Assembly (NCBI RefSeq): GCF_002788215.1
Contig: NZ_CP024845.1
Location: 124,001 to 188,000, forward strand
Length of the DNA stretch: 64,000 nucleotides
Reading direction: 5' to 3'
Source of the DNA: Halohasta litchfieldiae
GTDB taxonomy: Archaea > Halobacteriota > Halobacteria > Halobacteriales > Haloferacaceae
This document shows, piece by piece, positions 26,715-36,656 of the stretch. Position 1 is the first letter of the stretch. Each line of letters begins with the position of its first letter. The notes under the pieces are model-generated. The model was not told where the DNA came from. It did no database searches and saw nothing but the letters and a program-made list of their open reading frames with translations. The position numbers were made by a program, and so were the translations under genes.

Positions 26715-27695
26715 ATGGGAAACTCGGATCTTCGCTCGCTGGCGGCGCTCTCGGAGTGCCCGTTTGCCGATATCGAAGGCAGCGTCATCGCGGTCGACGC
26801 CCACAACTGGCTGTATCGCTACCTGACGACGACGGTCAAATGGACCAACGATTCGATCTATACGACCGACGACGGCACCGAAGTCGCCAACCTCGTCGGG
26901 ATCATTCAAGGCCTCCCGAAATTCTTCGAGAACGATCTCACGCCCGTCTTCGTGTTCGATGGCGGCGTGACCGACCTCAAGGACGACGAAGTCGAGCGTC
27001 GACGCGAGAACCGCAAGGACGCCGAAGAACGACTCGAACAGGCGAAAGAGGACGGCGACGCGGTCGAGGCCGCCCGACTGTCGGCCCGAACCGTCCGACT
27101 CACCGAGACGATCCACGAAACGAGCCGCGAACTGCTGGACCTCCTTGACGTCCCCTACATCGACGCGCCCGCCGAGGGGGAGGCTCAGGCCTCCTATATG
27201 AACCGGATCGGCGACGTCGACTACGTCGGCAGCGAGGATTACGACACGCTGCTGTTCGGCGCGCCGCGAACTCTGCGCGGGCTGACGAGCAAGGGCCACC
27301 CCGAACTGATGGAACTCCAGGCAACCCTTGAGAACCACGAGATCAGCTACGAGCAGTTAGTCGACGTCGGCATGCTCTGCGGGACCGACTTCAACGAGGG
27401 AATCAACGGAATCGGCCCGAAAACCGCGATCAAACTCATCAAAGAACACGGCGATCTGTTTGCGGTCCTCGAAGCCCGCGGCGAGCATATCGAGTTTGCC
27501 GACCGTATTCGCGAGTTGTTTTTCGAGCCACCTGTAACCGACGACTACGAGTTCGAGGGGTCGATTGAGCCGGATCTGGAAGCCGCGCGGGCGTATGTGA
27601 CCGAGGAATGGGATGTCGACGCTGGCGAGGTCGACCGCGGCTTCGAGCGCATCGAGTCCTCGATAGTCCAGACCGGACTGGATCGCTGGAGCTAG
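26715..27695 (+). CDS. fen: Flap endonuclease FEN-1
   Basis: 326 aa of the XPG/Rad2 family. Catalytic acidic residues appear in [48 protein letters not shown] and [17 protein letters not shown] (helix-hairpin-helix). The C-terminus [10 protein letters not shown] is a PCNA-interacting (PIP) box variant. It removes 5' flaps in Okazaki-fragment maturation and repair. Start ATG 26715 lies two bases after the upstream GNAT stop. Confidence 0.95.
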   Translation: MGNSDLRSLAALSECPFADIEGSVIAVDAHNWLYRYLTTTVKWTNDSIYTTDDGTEVANLVGIIQGLPKFFENDLTPVFVFDGGVTDLKDDEVERRRENRKDAEERLEQAKEDGDAVEAARLSARTVRLTETIHETSRELLDLLDVPYIDAPAEGEAQASYMNRIGDVDYVGSEDYDTLLFGAPRTLRGLTSKGHPELMELQATLENHEISYEQLVDVGMLCGTDFNEGINGIGPKTAIKLIKEHGDLFAVLEARGEHIEFADRIRELFFEPPVTDDYEFEGSIEPDLEAARAYVTEEWDVDAGEVDRGFERIESSIVQTGLDRWS

Positions 27696-27703
27696 CGGCT
27701 CGT

Positions 27704-28387
27704 TTACTCTTCTCGTTTGTGGTTGAGTTGGTCGACAGCGTCGACGGCCTCCAGATAATCGTAGAGCAGTGCCGGAAAATCCTTACCGTGCAGATACCGG
27801 AGTCCGAAATCCTCAGTCCACGCGATGATGCCCGTATCCTCGGTGACGACGCCAGCATCGAGTTCGCGGGCCAAAATGAGGAGATCAAAGTCTTCGCGTG
27901 AGTCGAGAACACCCTGCCTGAGCGCGCGCCGATACCGGTCTCTGAGATCCGAGATAACGGCGTCGATTTCGGTCATGTGGTTGTGGTCGTCGACGAGTTC
28001 ATCAGCCGAGGTTTCGGCCCGGCGGACCGCCTCCTCGGAGACCCGCAGCCCTCTGTCGACGCGGTCGCTCATCTCGTCGACGAACCGATAGACCACGTCC
28101 GCCGGAATCGAGACCGTGTAGCGGTCGGGGTGTTTGCGGATCACCCACGTGTTGAGTTTCGAGCGCGTGGCCTCGGAGACCGGTCTGTCGTCCAACATCG
28201 TCGTCAGCTCGCTGTGGATCGACGGCGGCATGTAACAGGAGATATCCAGCTCCAATCGAGCAGTAGCAATCAGATCCAACAGCCTGTCGATGGCCTCTTC
28301 GAGAGTCTCCTCGTCGCGACGGATCTCCTCGGTGATAAACAGCGAGGTATCGAGGACGAACCGTTGTTTGAACGAGCGCTCGACCAT
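27704..28387 (-). CDS. RNA ligase partner protein (PIN domain)
   Basis: 227 aa from the ATG at 28387. PIN-fold acidic residues occur in [40 protein letters not shown] and [11 protein letters not shown]. The family co-occurs with Rnl3-type RNA ligase in many archaea, and here it is transcribed divergently from that ligase with 133 bp between. PIN domains are usually metal-dependent ribonucleases, so cleavage followed by ligation is an attractive model, but no activity is established. Confidence 0.88.
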   Translation of the reverse strand: MVERSFKQRFVLDTSLFITEEIRRDEETLEEAIDRLLDLIATARLELDISCYMPPSIHSELTTMLDDRPVSEATRSKLNTWVIRKHPDRYTVSIPADVVYRFVDEMSDRVDRGLRVSEEAVRRAETSADELVDDHNHMTEIDAVISDLRDRYRRALRQGVLDSREDFDLLILARELDAGVVTEDTGIIAWTEDFGLRYLHGKDFPALLYDYLEAVDAVDQLNHKREE

Positions 28388-28520
28388 GGCGTCGACTACG
28401 ACCCCATCCGTATTGTAGCTCCACATCTGTGGGCTATGTCGACATTGGAATCCGTGAAATTCGCACGACGTGACAGGGTTGGCGAAGAGATTGATGTACG
28501 CCGATGGCGTAGGATGTGTT
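28388..28520. promoter_or_regulatory. Divergent promoter of the PIN/RNA-ligase pair
   Basis: 133 bp between the start codons. A minus-strand TATA-like TACAATA lies near 28411-28420, about 27 bp from the PIN start. No obvious palindrome is present. A common regulatory region is implied by the arrangement. Confidence 0.35.
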
Positions 28521-29630
28521 ATGGAATACCACGACAAGCTTGGACTCTCACGTGAGAAGTTCGAGGAGATTTCGGAGTATCTCCACGAGAATAGCTACGA
28601 GGGCCGAGCCTACCGCCATCTGCCGGGCTACCGAAAGTCGGTCGAAAAAGGGACTGTGCTTATCGATGACACAGTGGTACGTGGCTTTCCGAAGATTCCT
28701 CGGTGTCTGGTTCTCGACGCCGGGATTCCACAGCAGTTCGACGAGTCGATTGCGGTCGAAGAGAAGCTCAACGGCTACAATGTCCGGGTCGCACGCATCG
28801 AGGGCGACGTACTGGGGTTCACACGGAGTGGAATCGTCTGTCCGTTTACGACTCACAAGGTGCGGTCGCTGCTCCCCGTCGACCGGTTTTTCGACCACCA
28901 TCCAGACCGCATGCTCTGCGGGGAGATGATCGGGCCGGAAAATCCCTATACTGTCGAGGAATGCTACGATGTCGACTCGATTGCGTTCCGGGCGTTCGAT
29001 ATTCGAGACCACGTAAGCGGCGAACCACTGCCAGTGCTTGATCGCCGCGAGATATGCGAGGAGTTCGACATTCCACAGACGGAGCTGTTCGGCACGTATG
29101 AGCCCGCCGAGGCCGTCGAGTCGACCCCCGAAATCGTCCGTGAACTCGATGCCGAGCGACGGGAGGGAATTGTGATGCAGACGCTCAGCGGGAGCCAACA
29201 GTTGAAATACACCACGTCGGCGGCCAATCAGGGTGATCTGGCGTTCGCGTTTACGTTTCCCTTTGATTACGGTCGAGAGTTTTCCTTCCGGCGGCTGATC
29301 CGCGAGGGGTTTCAGTCAGTTGAGTTCGAGGAGTCGGCGTCCCGTCGACGAGAGCGCGCCCACGGTCTCGGTGAGTCACTGCTGTTGCCAATGACCGAGT
29401 CTATCGAGCAAATCGAGAGCGGCGAGCGAATCGGTGAACAGCACACGGTGCGTGCTGAGCCGCGGGTTGTCGACGCCCTGCTTGAGCACTTTCGGGATCA
29501 GGGCCTGACAATCAGTATCGAGACTGATCGCCGCATAGAGGGCGAGCGTCTGCTCACGTTTACGAAACGAATCCAGCGGACGAACGACAAGACAGAGGCC
29601 TATCTCAATGGGACGATTGTCAAAGAGTGA
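28521..29630 (+). CDS. ATP-dependent RNA ligase, Rnl3 family
   Basis: 369 aa. The nucleotidyltransferase motif I is [10 protein letters not shown] with the adenylated Lys82; motif [13 protein letters not shown], motif [12 protein letters not shown] and motif V LKYTT follow. A helical C-terminal domain (about 260-369) matches the archaeal homodimeric Rnl3 ligases, which seal or circularise single-stranded RNA. Start ATG 28521; an earlier in-frame TTG/ATG region (28470) has atypical sequence. The genomic partner is the divergent PIN protein. Confidence 0.9.
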   Translation: MEYHDKLGLSREKFEEISEYLHENSYEGRAYRHLPGYRKSVEKGTVLIDDTVVRGFPKIPRCLVLDAGIPQQFDESIAVEEKLNGYNVRVARIEGDVLGFTRSGIVCPFTTHKVRSLLPVDRFFDHHPDRMLCGEMIGPENPYTVEECYDVDSIAFRAFDIRDHVSGEPLPVLDRREICEEFDIPQTELFGTYEPAEAVESTPEIVRELDAERREGIVMQTLSGSQQLKYTTSAANQGDLAFAFTFPFDYGREFSFRRLIREGFQSVEFEESASRRRERAHGLGESLLLPMTESIEQIESGERIGEQHTVRAEPRVVDALLEHFRDQGLTISIETDRRIEGERLLTFTKRIQRTNDKTEAYLNGTIVKE

Positions 29631-29678
29631 GCCAGCCGAAGCCCGCCTGTTTTTACCGGGTGAATACAAAATAAAGAC

Positions 29679-29942
29679 ATGAACGCAGACGACATCGAAG
29701 CCGCGATTGAAGCCGAAATCGCCGAGGCAGAGGCGACCGTGAGTCTCCCGCGGCAAGTCGACGAAGAACACGAAGACGCCCACTACGCCGCCGTCGTCGT
29801 CTCGCCCGCCTTCGAAGGCCAGAGCCTCGTCGCCCAACACCAGCAGGTATACGACGCCCTCGGAGAAAGCATGACGACCGACATTCACGCTATCGAACTC
29901 AAGACTTACACGCCCGAAGAGTACGCCGATCAAGAGATTTAA
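29679..29942 (+). CDS. bolA: BolA-family protein
   Basis: 87 aa. The pattern AVVVSPAFEGQSLVAQHQQVYDAL and DIHAIELKTYTPEEYADQ is the BolA signature, including the conserved His used for iron-sulfur ligation with monothiol glutaredoxins. A TATA-like GTTTTTACC about 27 bp upstream supports the ATG. It lies just before fumC, an Fe-S independent enzyme, so the pairing is positional only. Confidence 0.92.
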   Translation: MNADDIEAAIEAEIAEAEATVSLPRQVDEEHEDAHYAAVVVSPAFEGQSLVAQHQQVYDALGESMTTDIHAIELKTYTPEEYADQEI

Positions 29943-30038
29943 AAACGACTTCAAACCGTTCGCTCTTGTCGACTGACAGCCGGACAGTTATCGGCGTGAG
30001 TAGTAGCTTTTAGGTCGGTTTCTGTCCTTGCGGACCCT

Positions 30039-31448
30039 ATGAGCGATTCATTCAGAACTGAATCCGACAGTCTCGGAGAGATGCAGGTCCCAGCCGACGC
30101 CTACTGGGGCGCACAGACACAGCGCGCCGTCGAGAACTTCCCCATATCTGGAATTTCATTCGGTCGACGCTTCGTCCGCGCGCTGGGCATCGTCAAAAAG
30201 GCCGCCGCACAGGCCAACCGCGACCTCGGCCTGCTCGATGAGGAAATCGCCGAGGCGATCATCGAGGCCGCAGACGAGGTCATCGCTGGCGACCTCGACG
30301 ATCAGTTCCCGGTCGACATCTTCCAAACGGGCTCCGGTACCTCCTCGAACATGAACGCCAACGAGGTCATCGCCAACCGCGCTGCCGAGCTCATGGGCCA
30401 CAAGATCGGTGACCGCGTCGTCCACCCCAACGACCACGTCAACTACGGTCAGTCGAGCAATGACGTAATTCCGACCGCGATGCACGTTTCGGCGCTCGAA
30501 GCGGTCGTCAAAGACGTGATTCCGGCGCTCGAAACGCTCGAAGCCTCGCTCGCCGACAAGGCCGAGGAGTTCGATGGCGTCGTGAAGACGGGCCGCACGC
30601 ATCTCCAAGACGCCACCCCGGTCCGACTCGGCCAGGAGTTCGGCGGCTACCGCGCCCAGATTGAAAAGGGAGTCGACCGCGCGGATAACGTCACCGACCA
30701 CCTCAGCGAACTCGCACTCGGCGGCACCGCGGTCGGCACCGGCCTCAACACTCATCCGGAGTTCCCCGAGCGTGCAGCCGACTACATCGCCGAGGAGACC
30801 GGCCTCGGCTTCCAAGAGGCCGACAACCACTTCGAGGCACAGGCCGCCCACGACGCGATGGCCGAAGCCCACGGTGCACTCCGCACGGTCGCTGGCTCAT
30901 TAAATAAGATCGCCAACGATCTCCGCCTGCTCGCCTCGGGCCCACGCAACGGTCTCGGCGAGATCGAACAGCCCGAAAACCAGCCCGGGTCGTCGATCAT
31001 GCCCGGCAAGATCAACCCGGTCGTCGCCGAGTCGGTCAATCAACTTCACAAACAGGTCGTCGGCAACGACGCCGCGGTTGCCGCGGGCGCAAGCGAGGGT
31101 CAGATCGACCTCAACCTCTACAAGCCCGTCTTGGCCCACAATCTGCTGGAATCCGCGGAACTCATCGCTAACGGCTCGGAGATTTTCGCCGAGCGATTCG
31201 TCGACGAACTCGAAGCCAACGAGGAGTACTGCGCCGAACAGGTCGAACAGTCGATGGCGCTGGCGACAGCGCTCAACCCCGCCATCGGCTACGACAAGGC
31301 CTCGAAAGTCGCCAAGAAGGCGCTCGCCGAAGACAAAACCGTTCGGCAGGTCGCAATCGATGAAGGATACCTCACCGCCGAGGAGGCCGACGAGGTACTT
31401 GATCCCGAAGCGATGACCCACCGCGGGATTCTGGGCACCGACGAATAG
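30039..31448 (+). CDS. fumC: Fumarate hydratase class II
   Basis: 469 aa. The fumarase/aspartase landmarks GSGTSSNMNANEVIANRA, the catalytic region KTGRTHLQDATPV and the loop signature GSSIMPGKINPV are intact. It converts fumarate to malate in the TCA cycle as a cytoplasmic homotetramer. A TATA-like CTTTTAGG lies about 27 bp upstream of the ATG, so the mRNA is probably leaderless. Confidence 0.97.
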   Translation: MSDSFRTESDSLGEMQVPADAYWGAQTQRAVENFPISGISFGRRFVRALGIVKKAAAQANRDLGLLDEEIAEAIIEAADEVIAGDLDDQFPVDIFQTGSGTSSNMNANEVIANRAAELMGHKIGDRVVHPNDHVNYGQSSNDVIPTAMHVSALEAVVKDVIPALETLEASLADKAEEFDGVVKTGRTHLQDATPVRLGQEFGGYRAQIEKGVDRADNVTDHLSELALGGTAVGTGLNTHPEFPERAADYIAEETGLGFQEADNHFEAQAAHDAMAEAHGALRTVAGSLNKIANDLRLLASGPRNGLGEIEQPENQPGSSIMPGKINPVVAESVNQLHKQVVGNDAAVAAGASEGQIDLNLYKPVLAHNLLESAELIANGSEIFAERFVDELEANEEYCAEQVEQSMALATALNPAIGYDKASKVAKKALAEDKTVRQVAIDEGYLTAEEADEVLDPEAMTHRGILGTDE

Positions 31449-31684
31449 CGAGTCCCCTCGGTTTCATTTTCTTACTTCGACCCCGTCGACAGGTTTGTGG
31501 TCGGTCTCGGAACCCGACCAGTCGACTGTACCTACCTGCGCCATAATCTACACGATTGATCGTGGCGGTCGAATCTGCTGTACTGATGGATACGAACGAA
31601 TACTCAAAAGATACTATCACTGACTGTGCTTGAAATTGTGACACACAGTCCATCAGATAACCAGTTAAACCACACGACGTGGCG

Positions 31685-31717
31685 GGGTTAGTACCACTAA
31701 CTGGCCGTTAGCCCCGA
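31685..31717. promoter_or_regulatory. Clustered inverted repeats upstream of the zinc micro-protein
   Basis: GTTAGT-ACC-ACTAAC (31688-31702) is a perfect palindrome with a 3-bp centre, and CTAAC-5-GTTAG (31698-31712) overlaps it; CGGGG and CCCCG frame the whole (31684-31717). The set ends a few bases before a TATA-like ATATTTTG (31723-31730) that serves the gene at 31758, the right place for an operator. Confidence 0.4.
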
Positions 31718-31757
31718 AAACGATATTTTGAAGCCCTTACCTATAGAATTGAGAAGT

Positions 31758-31928
31758 ATGCCTCAGCTTCAGACACGGGGACGCGACTTGCTACTGTGCC
31801 GAAAATGTGGATCGACGTTCCCGGAGGGCCAGGCCACCCGCGATGGGTGGCATTATGAGTGCCCAACCGATGACTGCAACTCCGAGGGGCTCGGAGACGG
31901 TCTCCGACGCGTACAATCCTCCAACTAA
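31758..31928 (+). CDS. 56-aa zinc-finger micro-protein
   Basis: MPQLQTRGRDLLLCRKCG then CPTDDC gives one C-x2-C and one C-x4-C pair around an aromatic WHYE core, so one zinc site. Haloarchaea contain many such one-domain proteins; specific function is unknown. The ATG at 31758 sits about 30 bp after a TATA-like box. Ten codons upstream in frame are open but lie in the promoter. Confidence 0.72.
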   Translation: MPQLQTRGRDLLLCRKCGSTFPEGQATRDGWHYECPTDDCNSEGLGDGLRRVQSSN

Positions 31929-32035
31929 CAACCGCCAACCGGCCACCCGCCCCGTGGGGTGACCCCGGCGTTCATTTTTCAGGCTCGCGCCGGCATCTCC
32001 ATCCTTTTTACGCCCCCGTGTCCCACGTTCGCCTA

Positions 32036-33910
32036 ATGAGTAGCTCCGAGTACGACTACGAGTCACTCGGCCTCGTCGCCGGTCTGGAGATCCACCAACA
32101 GCTCAACACCGAAACCAAGCTGTTCTGTGCGTCGCCAACCGCGATCCGCGAGCCCGAGGAGTCCGAGCGCACGATCACCCGCTTTTTGCACCCAACCAAA
32201 AGCGAACTGGGCGAACTCGACGACGCCGCCCTCGAAGAGAGCCGCGTCGACCGCGAGTTCGAATACCTCTCGTACGACACGACCTGTCTCGTCGAGGAGG
32301 ACGACGAACCACCAAGCGAGGTCGACGACGAAGCCCTCGCTGTCGCCATGCAGATCGCCTCCCTACTGGATATGAGCATCGTCGACCAACTCCACGTCAT
32401 GCGAAAGCTGGTCATCGACGGCTCGAATACGTCGGGCTTCCAGCGCACCATGCTCTTGGGCCAAGAGGGCGAAATCCAGACCAGCGACGGTCCCGTTTCG
32501 GTGGTCGACCTCTTGCTCGAAGAGGAGTCCGCCCAGCGAATCGAGGAGCGCGACGACGGCGTGCTCTACAGCCTCGACCGCCTCGGTATCCCACTGGTCG
32601 AAATCGGCACTGGCCCGGACATCCGAAGCCCACAGCAGGCCAAGGAGGCGGCCAAACGCATCGGGATGCTCCTTCGGTCGACTGGCAAAGTCAAACGCGG
32701 GCTGGGAACGATTCGGCAGGACGTCAACGTCTCCATCGCGGAGGGCGCGCGCGTCGAAGTCAAAGGCGTGCAGGCACTCGATCAGATCGACGAAATCGTC
32801 GAACTGGAGGTCCAGCGCCAGTCCGAGTTGGTCGACATCGCCGCCGAACTCGCCGAGCAAGGCGCCAGCGTCGGCGATACCCAAGATGTAACCGCTGTCT
32901 TTGAGGATACCGACTCCGGTGTCATCGGCGGTGCGCTCGGCTCCGGTGGCAACGTGACAGCAGTCCCGCTGTTCGGCTTTGATGGGCTCGTGGGCCACGA
33001 GATCCAGCCGGACCGTCGACTCGGCACGGAGTTCTCGGATCACGCTAAACGCCACGGTGCGGGCGGGATCTTCCACACCGACGAACTCCCGGCCTACGGC
33101 GTGACTGACGAGGAAGTCGCGGCACTCCGAGAGGCGGTCGACGCCGGTCCGGAGGACGCGGTGGCTATCGTTGCCGACGACCCCGAGACCGCAGAGCTTG
33201 CTATCGAGGCGGTCGCCGAGCGCGCCGAGACCGCAATCGAGGGTGTCCCGGAGGAGACCCGCGATGCGACCCAAGAGGGAACAACGCGCTATCTTCGCCC
33301 ACTCCCCGGCGCAGCCCGAATGTACCCCGAAACCGACGTGCCGCCGGTCGAACCCGATCCGAGCGAAGTAGAGGAGCCGGAACTCCTCACCGAGAAGGTC
33401 GAGCGCTATCAAGCCGAGTTCGGCCTCGACAGCGGGCTGGCCGAACAGGTCGCCTACGGTCGACGCATGCCACTGTTTGAGGAAGCCGTCGCGCAGGGCG
33501 TCGACGCTACGTTCGCCGCGTCAGTGCTCGAAAGCACGGTCGTCGAACTCCGCCGCGATGGCGTTCTGGTGGAGAACCTTGCGGACGCCCACTTCTTGGG
33601 CGTCTTCGAGTTGGTCTCCGACGACGAACTCGCAAAGGAGGGCGTCGAAGACGTGCTGACGGTACTGGCCGAACAGCCAGAGATGACTGCTGAGGAAGCC
33701 GTCGAAGAGGCCGGACTTGGTGGCGTCGACGAAGATGACGTTCGTGAGGTCATTGTCAGTGTCGTCGAGCGAAACAGCGAGCAGGTCGACGAGGAGGGAA
33801 TGGCTGCCTTCTCGGGACTGATGGGCGAATGTATGGGCCAACTCCGTGGGAAAGCCGACGGCGAGACGATCAGTTCACTGCTCCGCGAAGAGATCGGCAA
33901 ACGAAGCTAG
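32036..33910 (+). CDS. gatE: Glutamyl-tRNA(Gln) amidotransferase subunit E
   Basis: 624 aa. The GatB/GatE catalytic cradle opens with GLVAGLEIHQQLNTETKLFC and contains LYSLDRLGIPLVEIGTGPD and LGTIRQDVNVSI. An AspRS-like GAD insertion (about residues 280-410) is diagnostic of GatE versus GatB, and a helical YqeY-like tail ends the protein. With GatD it forms archaeal Gln-tRNA(Gln) from misacylated Glu-tRNA(Gln); GatD is not in the window. A TATA-like CTTTTTACG about 26 bp upstream supports a leaderless ATG at 32036. Confidence 0.96.
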   Translation: MSSSEYDYESLGLVAGLEIHQQLNTETKLFCASPTAIREPEESERTITRFLHPTKSELGELDDAALEESRVDREFEYLSYDTTCLVEEDDEPPSEVDDEALAVAMQIASLLDMSIVDQLHVMRKLVIDGSNTSGFQRTMLLGQEGEIQTSDGPVSVVDLLLEEESAQRIEERDDGVLYSLDRLGIPLVEIGTGPDIRSPQQAKEAAKRIGMLLRSTGKVKRGLGTIRQDVNVSIAEGARVEVKGVQALDQIDEIVELEVQRQSELVDIAAELAEQGASVGDTQDVTAVFEDTDSGVIGGALGSGGNVTAVPLFGFDGLVGHEIQPDRRLGTEFSDHAKRHGAGGIFHTDELPAYGVTDEEVAALREAVDAGPEDAVAIVADDPETAELAIEAVAERAETAIEGVPEETRDATQEGTTRYLRPLPGAARMYPETDVPPVEPDPSEVEEPELLTEKVERYQAEFGLDSGLAEQVAYGRRMPLFEEAVAQGVDATFAASVLESTVVELRRDGVLVENLADAHFLGVFELVSDDELAKEGVEDVLTVLAEQPEMTAEEAVEEAGLGGVDEDDVREVIVSVVERNSEQVDEEGMAAFSGLMGECMGQLRGKADGETISSLLREEIGKRS

Positions 33911-34320
33911 GCGGCGAATCGCTCGGAGAGGGTCGACTGTTGTCGTTCGGATAATTCCGCCACGAACACCCCGAGTAGGGATGACTTACCTATTTTTGAA
34001 GTATCCTACAGTAGTATGGTATGTATCTAGATAGTCGCAGTCTGTGAGTTTTTGGTTGCGTTGTATTCGTTTTGGACGGCACAACCAGACGGGGACGCAG
34101 GCCAATCGGAATCCGCTCGTTGACACCCTCTCCGGGTGTGGCGCTCAGCTGCCCCGATAGACCTACCGACACTCCACAGACACCGACACCCTCGGTAACG
34201 TGCTGTTAATTAGCTATTATTCAATACATAAACCACAATCAAAACAATCAAACGAAACAACATGTAAACTCGCGTGGGTAAGATCTGACTTACAATAGCC
34301 ATGTCTGGTGAGACTCGGGT
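33911..34320. other. 410-bp non-coding region before the DUF3494 lipoprotein gene
   Basis: No convincing ORF on either strand. A small hairpin ACACCC-5-GGGTGT lies at 34123-34139. From about 34205 the DNA becomes AT-rich (TTAATTAGCTATTATTCAATA) and probably carries the promoter of the lipoprotein gene, but the TATA box cannot be placed with confidence. Confidence 0.4.
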
Positions 34321-36015
34321 ATGGAGTACACTCCTACCAGACGAACAGTCCTCACATCGAGTGGGCTGCTCACAGTTGGCCTCGCTGGCTGTGTGGGTTC
34401 CGCTCAAGAAAACGACGATCCACAGGGTCCAGAACCGGTCGACCTCGGGACGGCCTGTGAGTTTTCGATCTTGGCAAAGTCCGGGATATCAAGCGTTCCA
34501 GACTCCGATATCGCAGGCGACATTGGCGTGAGCCCCATCGCGTCGACTGCTATAACCGGATTCGATTTGACGTTGGATGCGACGGGCGTCTTCGCGACAT
34601 CGACGCAGGTGGGCGGGCGGGTGTACGCGGCCGATTATGCGGAGCCGACCCCGTCCAGATTGACCACGGCTGTGAACGATCTGGAAGCTGCGTACACCGA
34701 TGCATTCGGCCGCGTCCCGCCGGACGTTACGGAGTTGGCCAGCGGCAACATCGGTGGAGAGACGCTTACGCCCGGGATCTATAACTGGAGTACGGACGTC
34801 CTGATCGACGACGATATTACCATCGACGGTGGCCCGGACGACACCTGGATCTTCCAGATTTCAGGGGATCTCACCGTGGCGAGCGGGGTGACAGTCAATC
34901 TGGCCGGCGGCGCGCAGGCCGAAAACATTGTCTGGGTAGTCGATGGCGGTGCGGGTGTCGAGATCGGGACAGACGCTGACTTTACGGGAGTCGTGTTGGC
35001 CCAAACGGGGATCAACGTCCTCACCAACGCGTCGGTCGACGGCTGTTTGTACGCCCAAACCGATGTCAACCTTCAGATGGCGAGCGTTACCGGCTGCGAC
35101 TGCGATGTCGTCGACCTACAAGTGGGCCTAGAGTGTGTCGATGGCGACGGTGAGATCACGCTAACGAACACCAACGACAGCCCGGTGATGGTCACGATCA
35201 CTGGTCCCGATGGGTTCGAAGAGACGATAGAGGTTCCCGCGGAGAGTTCGGCAACGGTGGATGGGCTCGCGGATGGAACGTACTCGCTCGAAACGGACGA
35301 CAGCGAGATCGGCCTCGATATCACGACACTCGACGTTAGTTGTGATTCGGACATACCCGATGTCATCACGACACCAGCGACGGACATCGACGGATCATCG
35401 GCCACGCTCAACGGAGAGTTGACCGACCTCGGCGAGTTCGACGAGGTCGACGTCTTCTTCGAGTGGCGTGAAGTCGGCACCGAAGAGTGGAACACCACCG
35501 ACACCCAGACGCTGGACGAACCCGGCGATTTCGACGCCGAGATCGAGGGTCTCGAACCCGGTACCACCTACGAGTTCCGGGCGGTCGGGGTGGCGGACGG
35601 CGAACGGTTCGAAGGAGCCATCCTCCTCGTGATCATTGGCGACGACATGGATAACGGCGACGACGATGATGACGATGATGACGATGATGACATGGATGAC
35701 GACGGCGACGAGGACGACGATGGTGACGAGGATGATGATGACGACAAAAAGAAAAAGCCGGATGTCGAGGACGACGTCGACCTCAAGCTTGTCTCGAAAA
35801 AGAAAGGCGACGAGGGCGACACGTACGAACTCAAGATCTGTAACGACACGGACCACGATATAAAATTCTCGTGGGGACTGGGCGACACCAAGCACCGCGA
35901 GAAACTCACCGTCGACGGCGAGTCCAGCGACACGTTCCACGTCGACGCCGACGAGGAGGGAACCGTCTACCTCTACCACGACGGTGACGAAATCGACTCC
36001 GTCGACATCGAATAG
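34321..36015 (+). CDS. Tat lipoprotein with DUF3494 (ice-binding-like) domain, FN3-like domain and poly-Asp linker
   Basis: 564 aa. Twin Arg (residues 7-8, TRRTVL) plus lipobox LAGC with Cys24 indicate Tat export and lipid anchoring. Residues about 45-265 follow the DUF3494 beta-solenoid pattern: FSILAKSGIS, DIAGDIGVSPIASTAITGF, LTPGIYNWSTDVLI, TWIFQISGDLTVASG, NIVWVVDGGAGVEIG and FTGVVLAQTGI. An FN3-like domain (about 345-435) and an Asp-rich stretch (about 441-475, up to 11 consecutive Asp) follow, then a C-terminal beta domain. DUF3494 proteins include ice-binding and surface-adhesion proteins. The function here may be ice binding, cell adhesion or surface display. Confidence 0.83.
   Translation: MEYTPTRRTVLTSSGLLTVGLAGCVGSAQENDDPQGPEPVDLGTACEFSILAKSGISSVPDSDIAGDIGVSPIASTAITGFDLTLDATGVFATSTQVGGRVYAADYAEPTPSRLTTAVNDLEAAYTDAFGRVPPDVTELASGNIGGETLTPGIYNWSTDVLIDDDITIDGGPDDTWIFQISGDLTVASGVTVNLAGGAQAENIVWVVDGGAGVEIGTDADFTGVVLAQTGINVLTNASVDGCLYAQTDVNLQMASVTGCDCDVVDLQVGLECVDGDGEITLTNTNDSPVMVTITGPDGFEETIEVPAESSATVDGLADGTYSLETDDSEIGLDITTLDVSCDSDIPDVITTPATDIDGSSATLNGELTDLGEFDEVDVFFEWREVGTEEWNTTDTQTLDEPGDFDAEIEGLEPGTTYEFRAVGVADGERFEGAILLVIIGDDMDNGDDDDDDDDDDDMDDDGDEDDDGDEDDDDDKKKKPDVEDDVDLKLVSKKKGDEGDTYELKICNDTDHDIKFSWGLGDTKHREKLTVDGESSDTFHVDADEEGTVYLYHDGDEIDSVDIE
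35641..35745 (+). repeat. GAY (Asp) codon repeat tract
   Basis: A near-continuous run of GAC/GAT codons interrupted by ATG, GGC and GAG, ending in AAAAAGAAAAAG (KKKK). It encodes the acidic linker of the DUF3494 protein and is a likely site of slippage between strains. Confidence 0.85.
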
Positions 36016-36117
36016 CGGCGTTCTGGGAGCCGACAGCGGGCTATCGCTGTTGGACAACCTTCCTCGCCTGCTGTAGCAGTGGTCAAGGTTCTTGCCGGTC
36101 GCACCGTAAGCCAACCC

Positions 36118-36561
36118 ATGACGATCTTTTTCGACGACCTTGCGGTCGACGACGAGTGGACCAGCGGCGAGTACGCAGTTACGGAAGCCGAAATCCGAGA
36201 GTTTGCCGACCAGTACGATCCCCAGTGGTTCCATACCGACCCCGACCGCGCGGCTGAGGAGTCACCATACGAGGGACTGATCGCCAGTGGGTGGCACACT
36301 ACCGCAATGACGATGCGACTCTTAGTCGACAACTTTCTCAGCGATGCAGCCACCATGGGCGCAAAGGGCGTCGACGAACTTCGCTGGCGCAGACCGGTCG
36401 AACCAGGCGACAGCCTCTCGATTCAGGCCACAGTCGAGGACAAAGCCGTCGACAGCGAAAGCCGAGGCACGGTTCGGCTCCGAATCGAAACAACGAATGG
36501 GGACGACGAACCCGTCTGTACGATGGTCGGCATTGTGATGTTCGCACGCCGCGAGGAGTGA
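36118..36561 (+). CDS. MaoC-family (R)-enoyl-CoA hydratase-like protein
   Basis: 147 aa hot-dog fold. The catalytic Asp/His pair is in FADQYDPQWFHTDPDRA, followed by GLIASGWHTTAMTMRLLVD, and the C-terminus MVGIVMFARRE is standard. Such enzymes hydrate trans-2-enoyl-CoA, feeding beta-oxidation or PHA synthesis. ATG 36118 matches family N-termini; an open frame upstream to 36079 is not needed. Confidence 0.88.
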   Translation: MTIFFDDLAVDDEWTSGEYAVTEAEIREFADQYDPQWFHTDPDRAAEESPYEGLIASGWHTTAMTMRLLVDNFLSDAATMGAKGVDELRWRRPVEPGDSLSIQATVEDKAVDSESRGTVRLRIETTNGDDEPVCTMVGIVMFARREE

Positions 36562-36656
36562 GCGTCTGCTACCGAAATAGTCACGGATAACTAACCGATA
36601 GACAGCCGCGAGAGACCGTGGTTCGCCCTCACACGGTGAAGGGACTTTGAAAGCGC

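Noticed and set aside
34123..34139. Hairpin ACACCC-5-GGGTGT as a terminator of gatE
   Set aside because: More than 200 bp after gatE and without a T tract.
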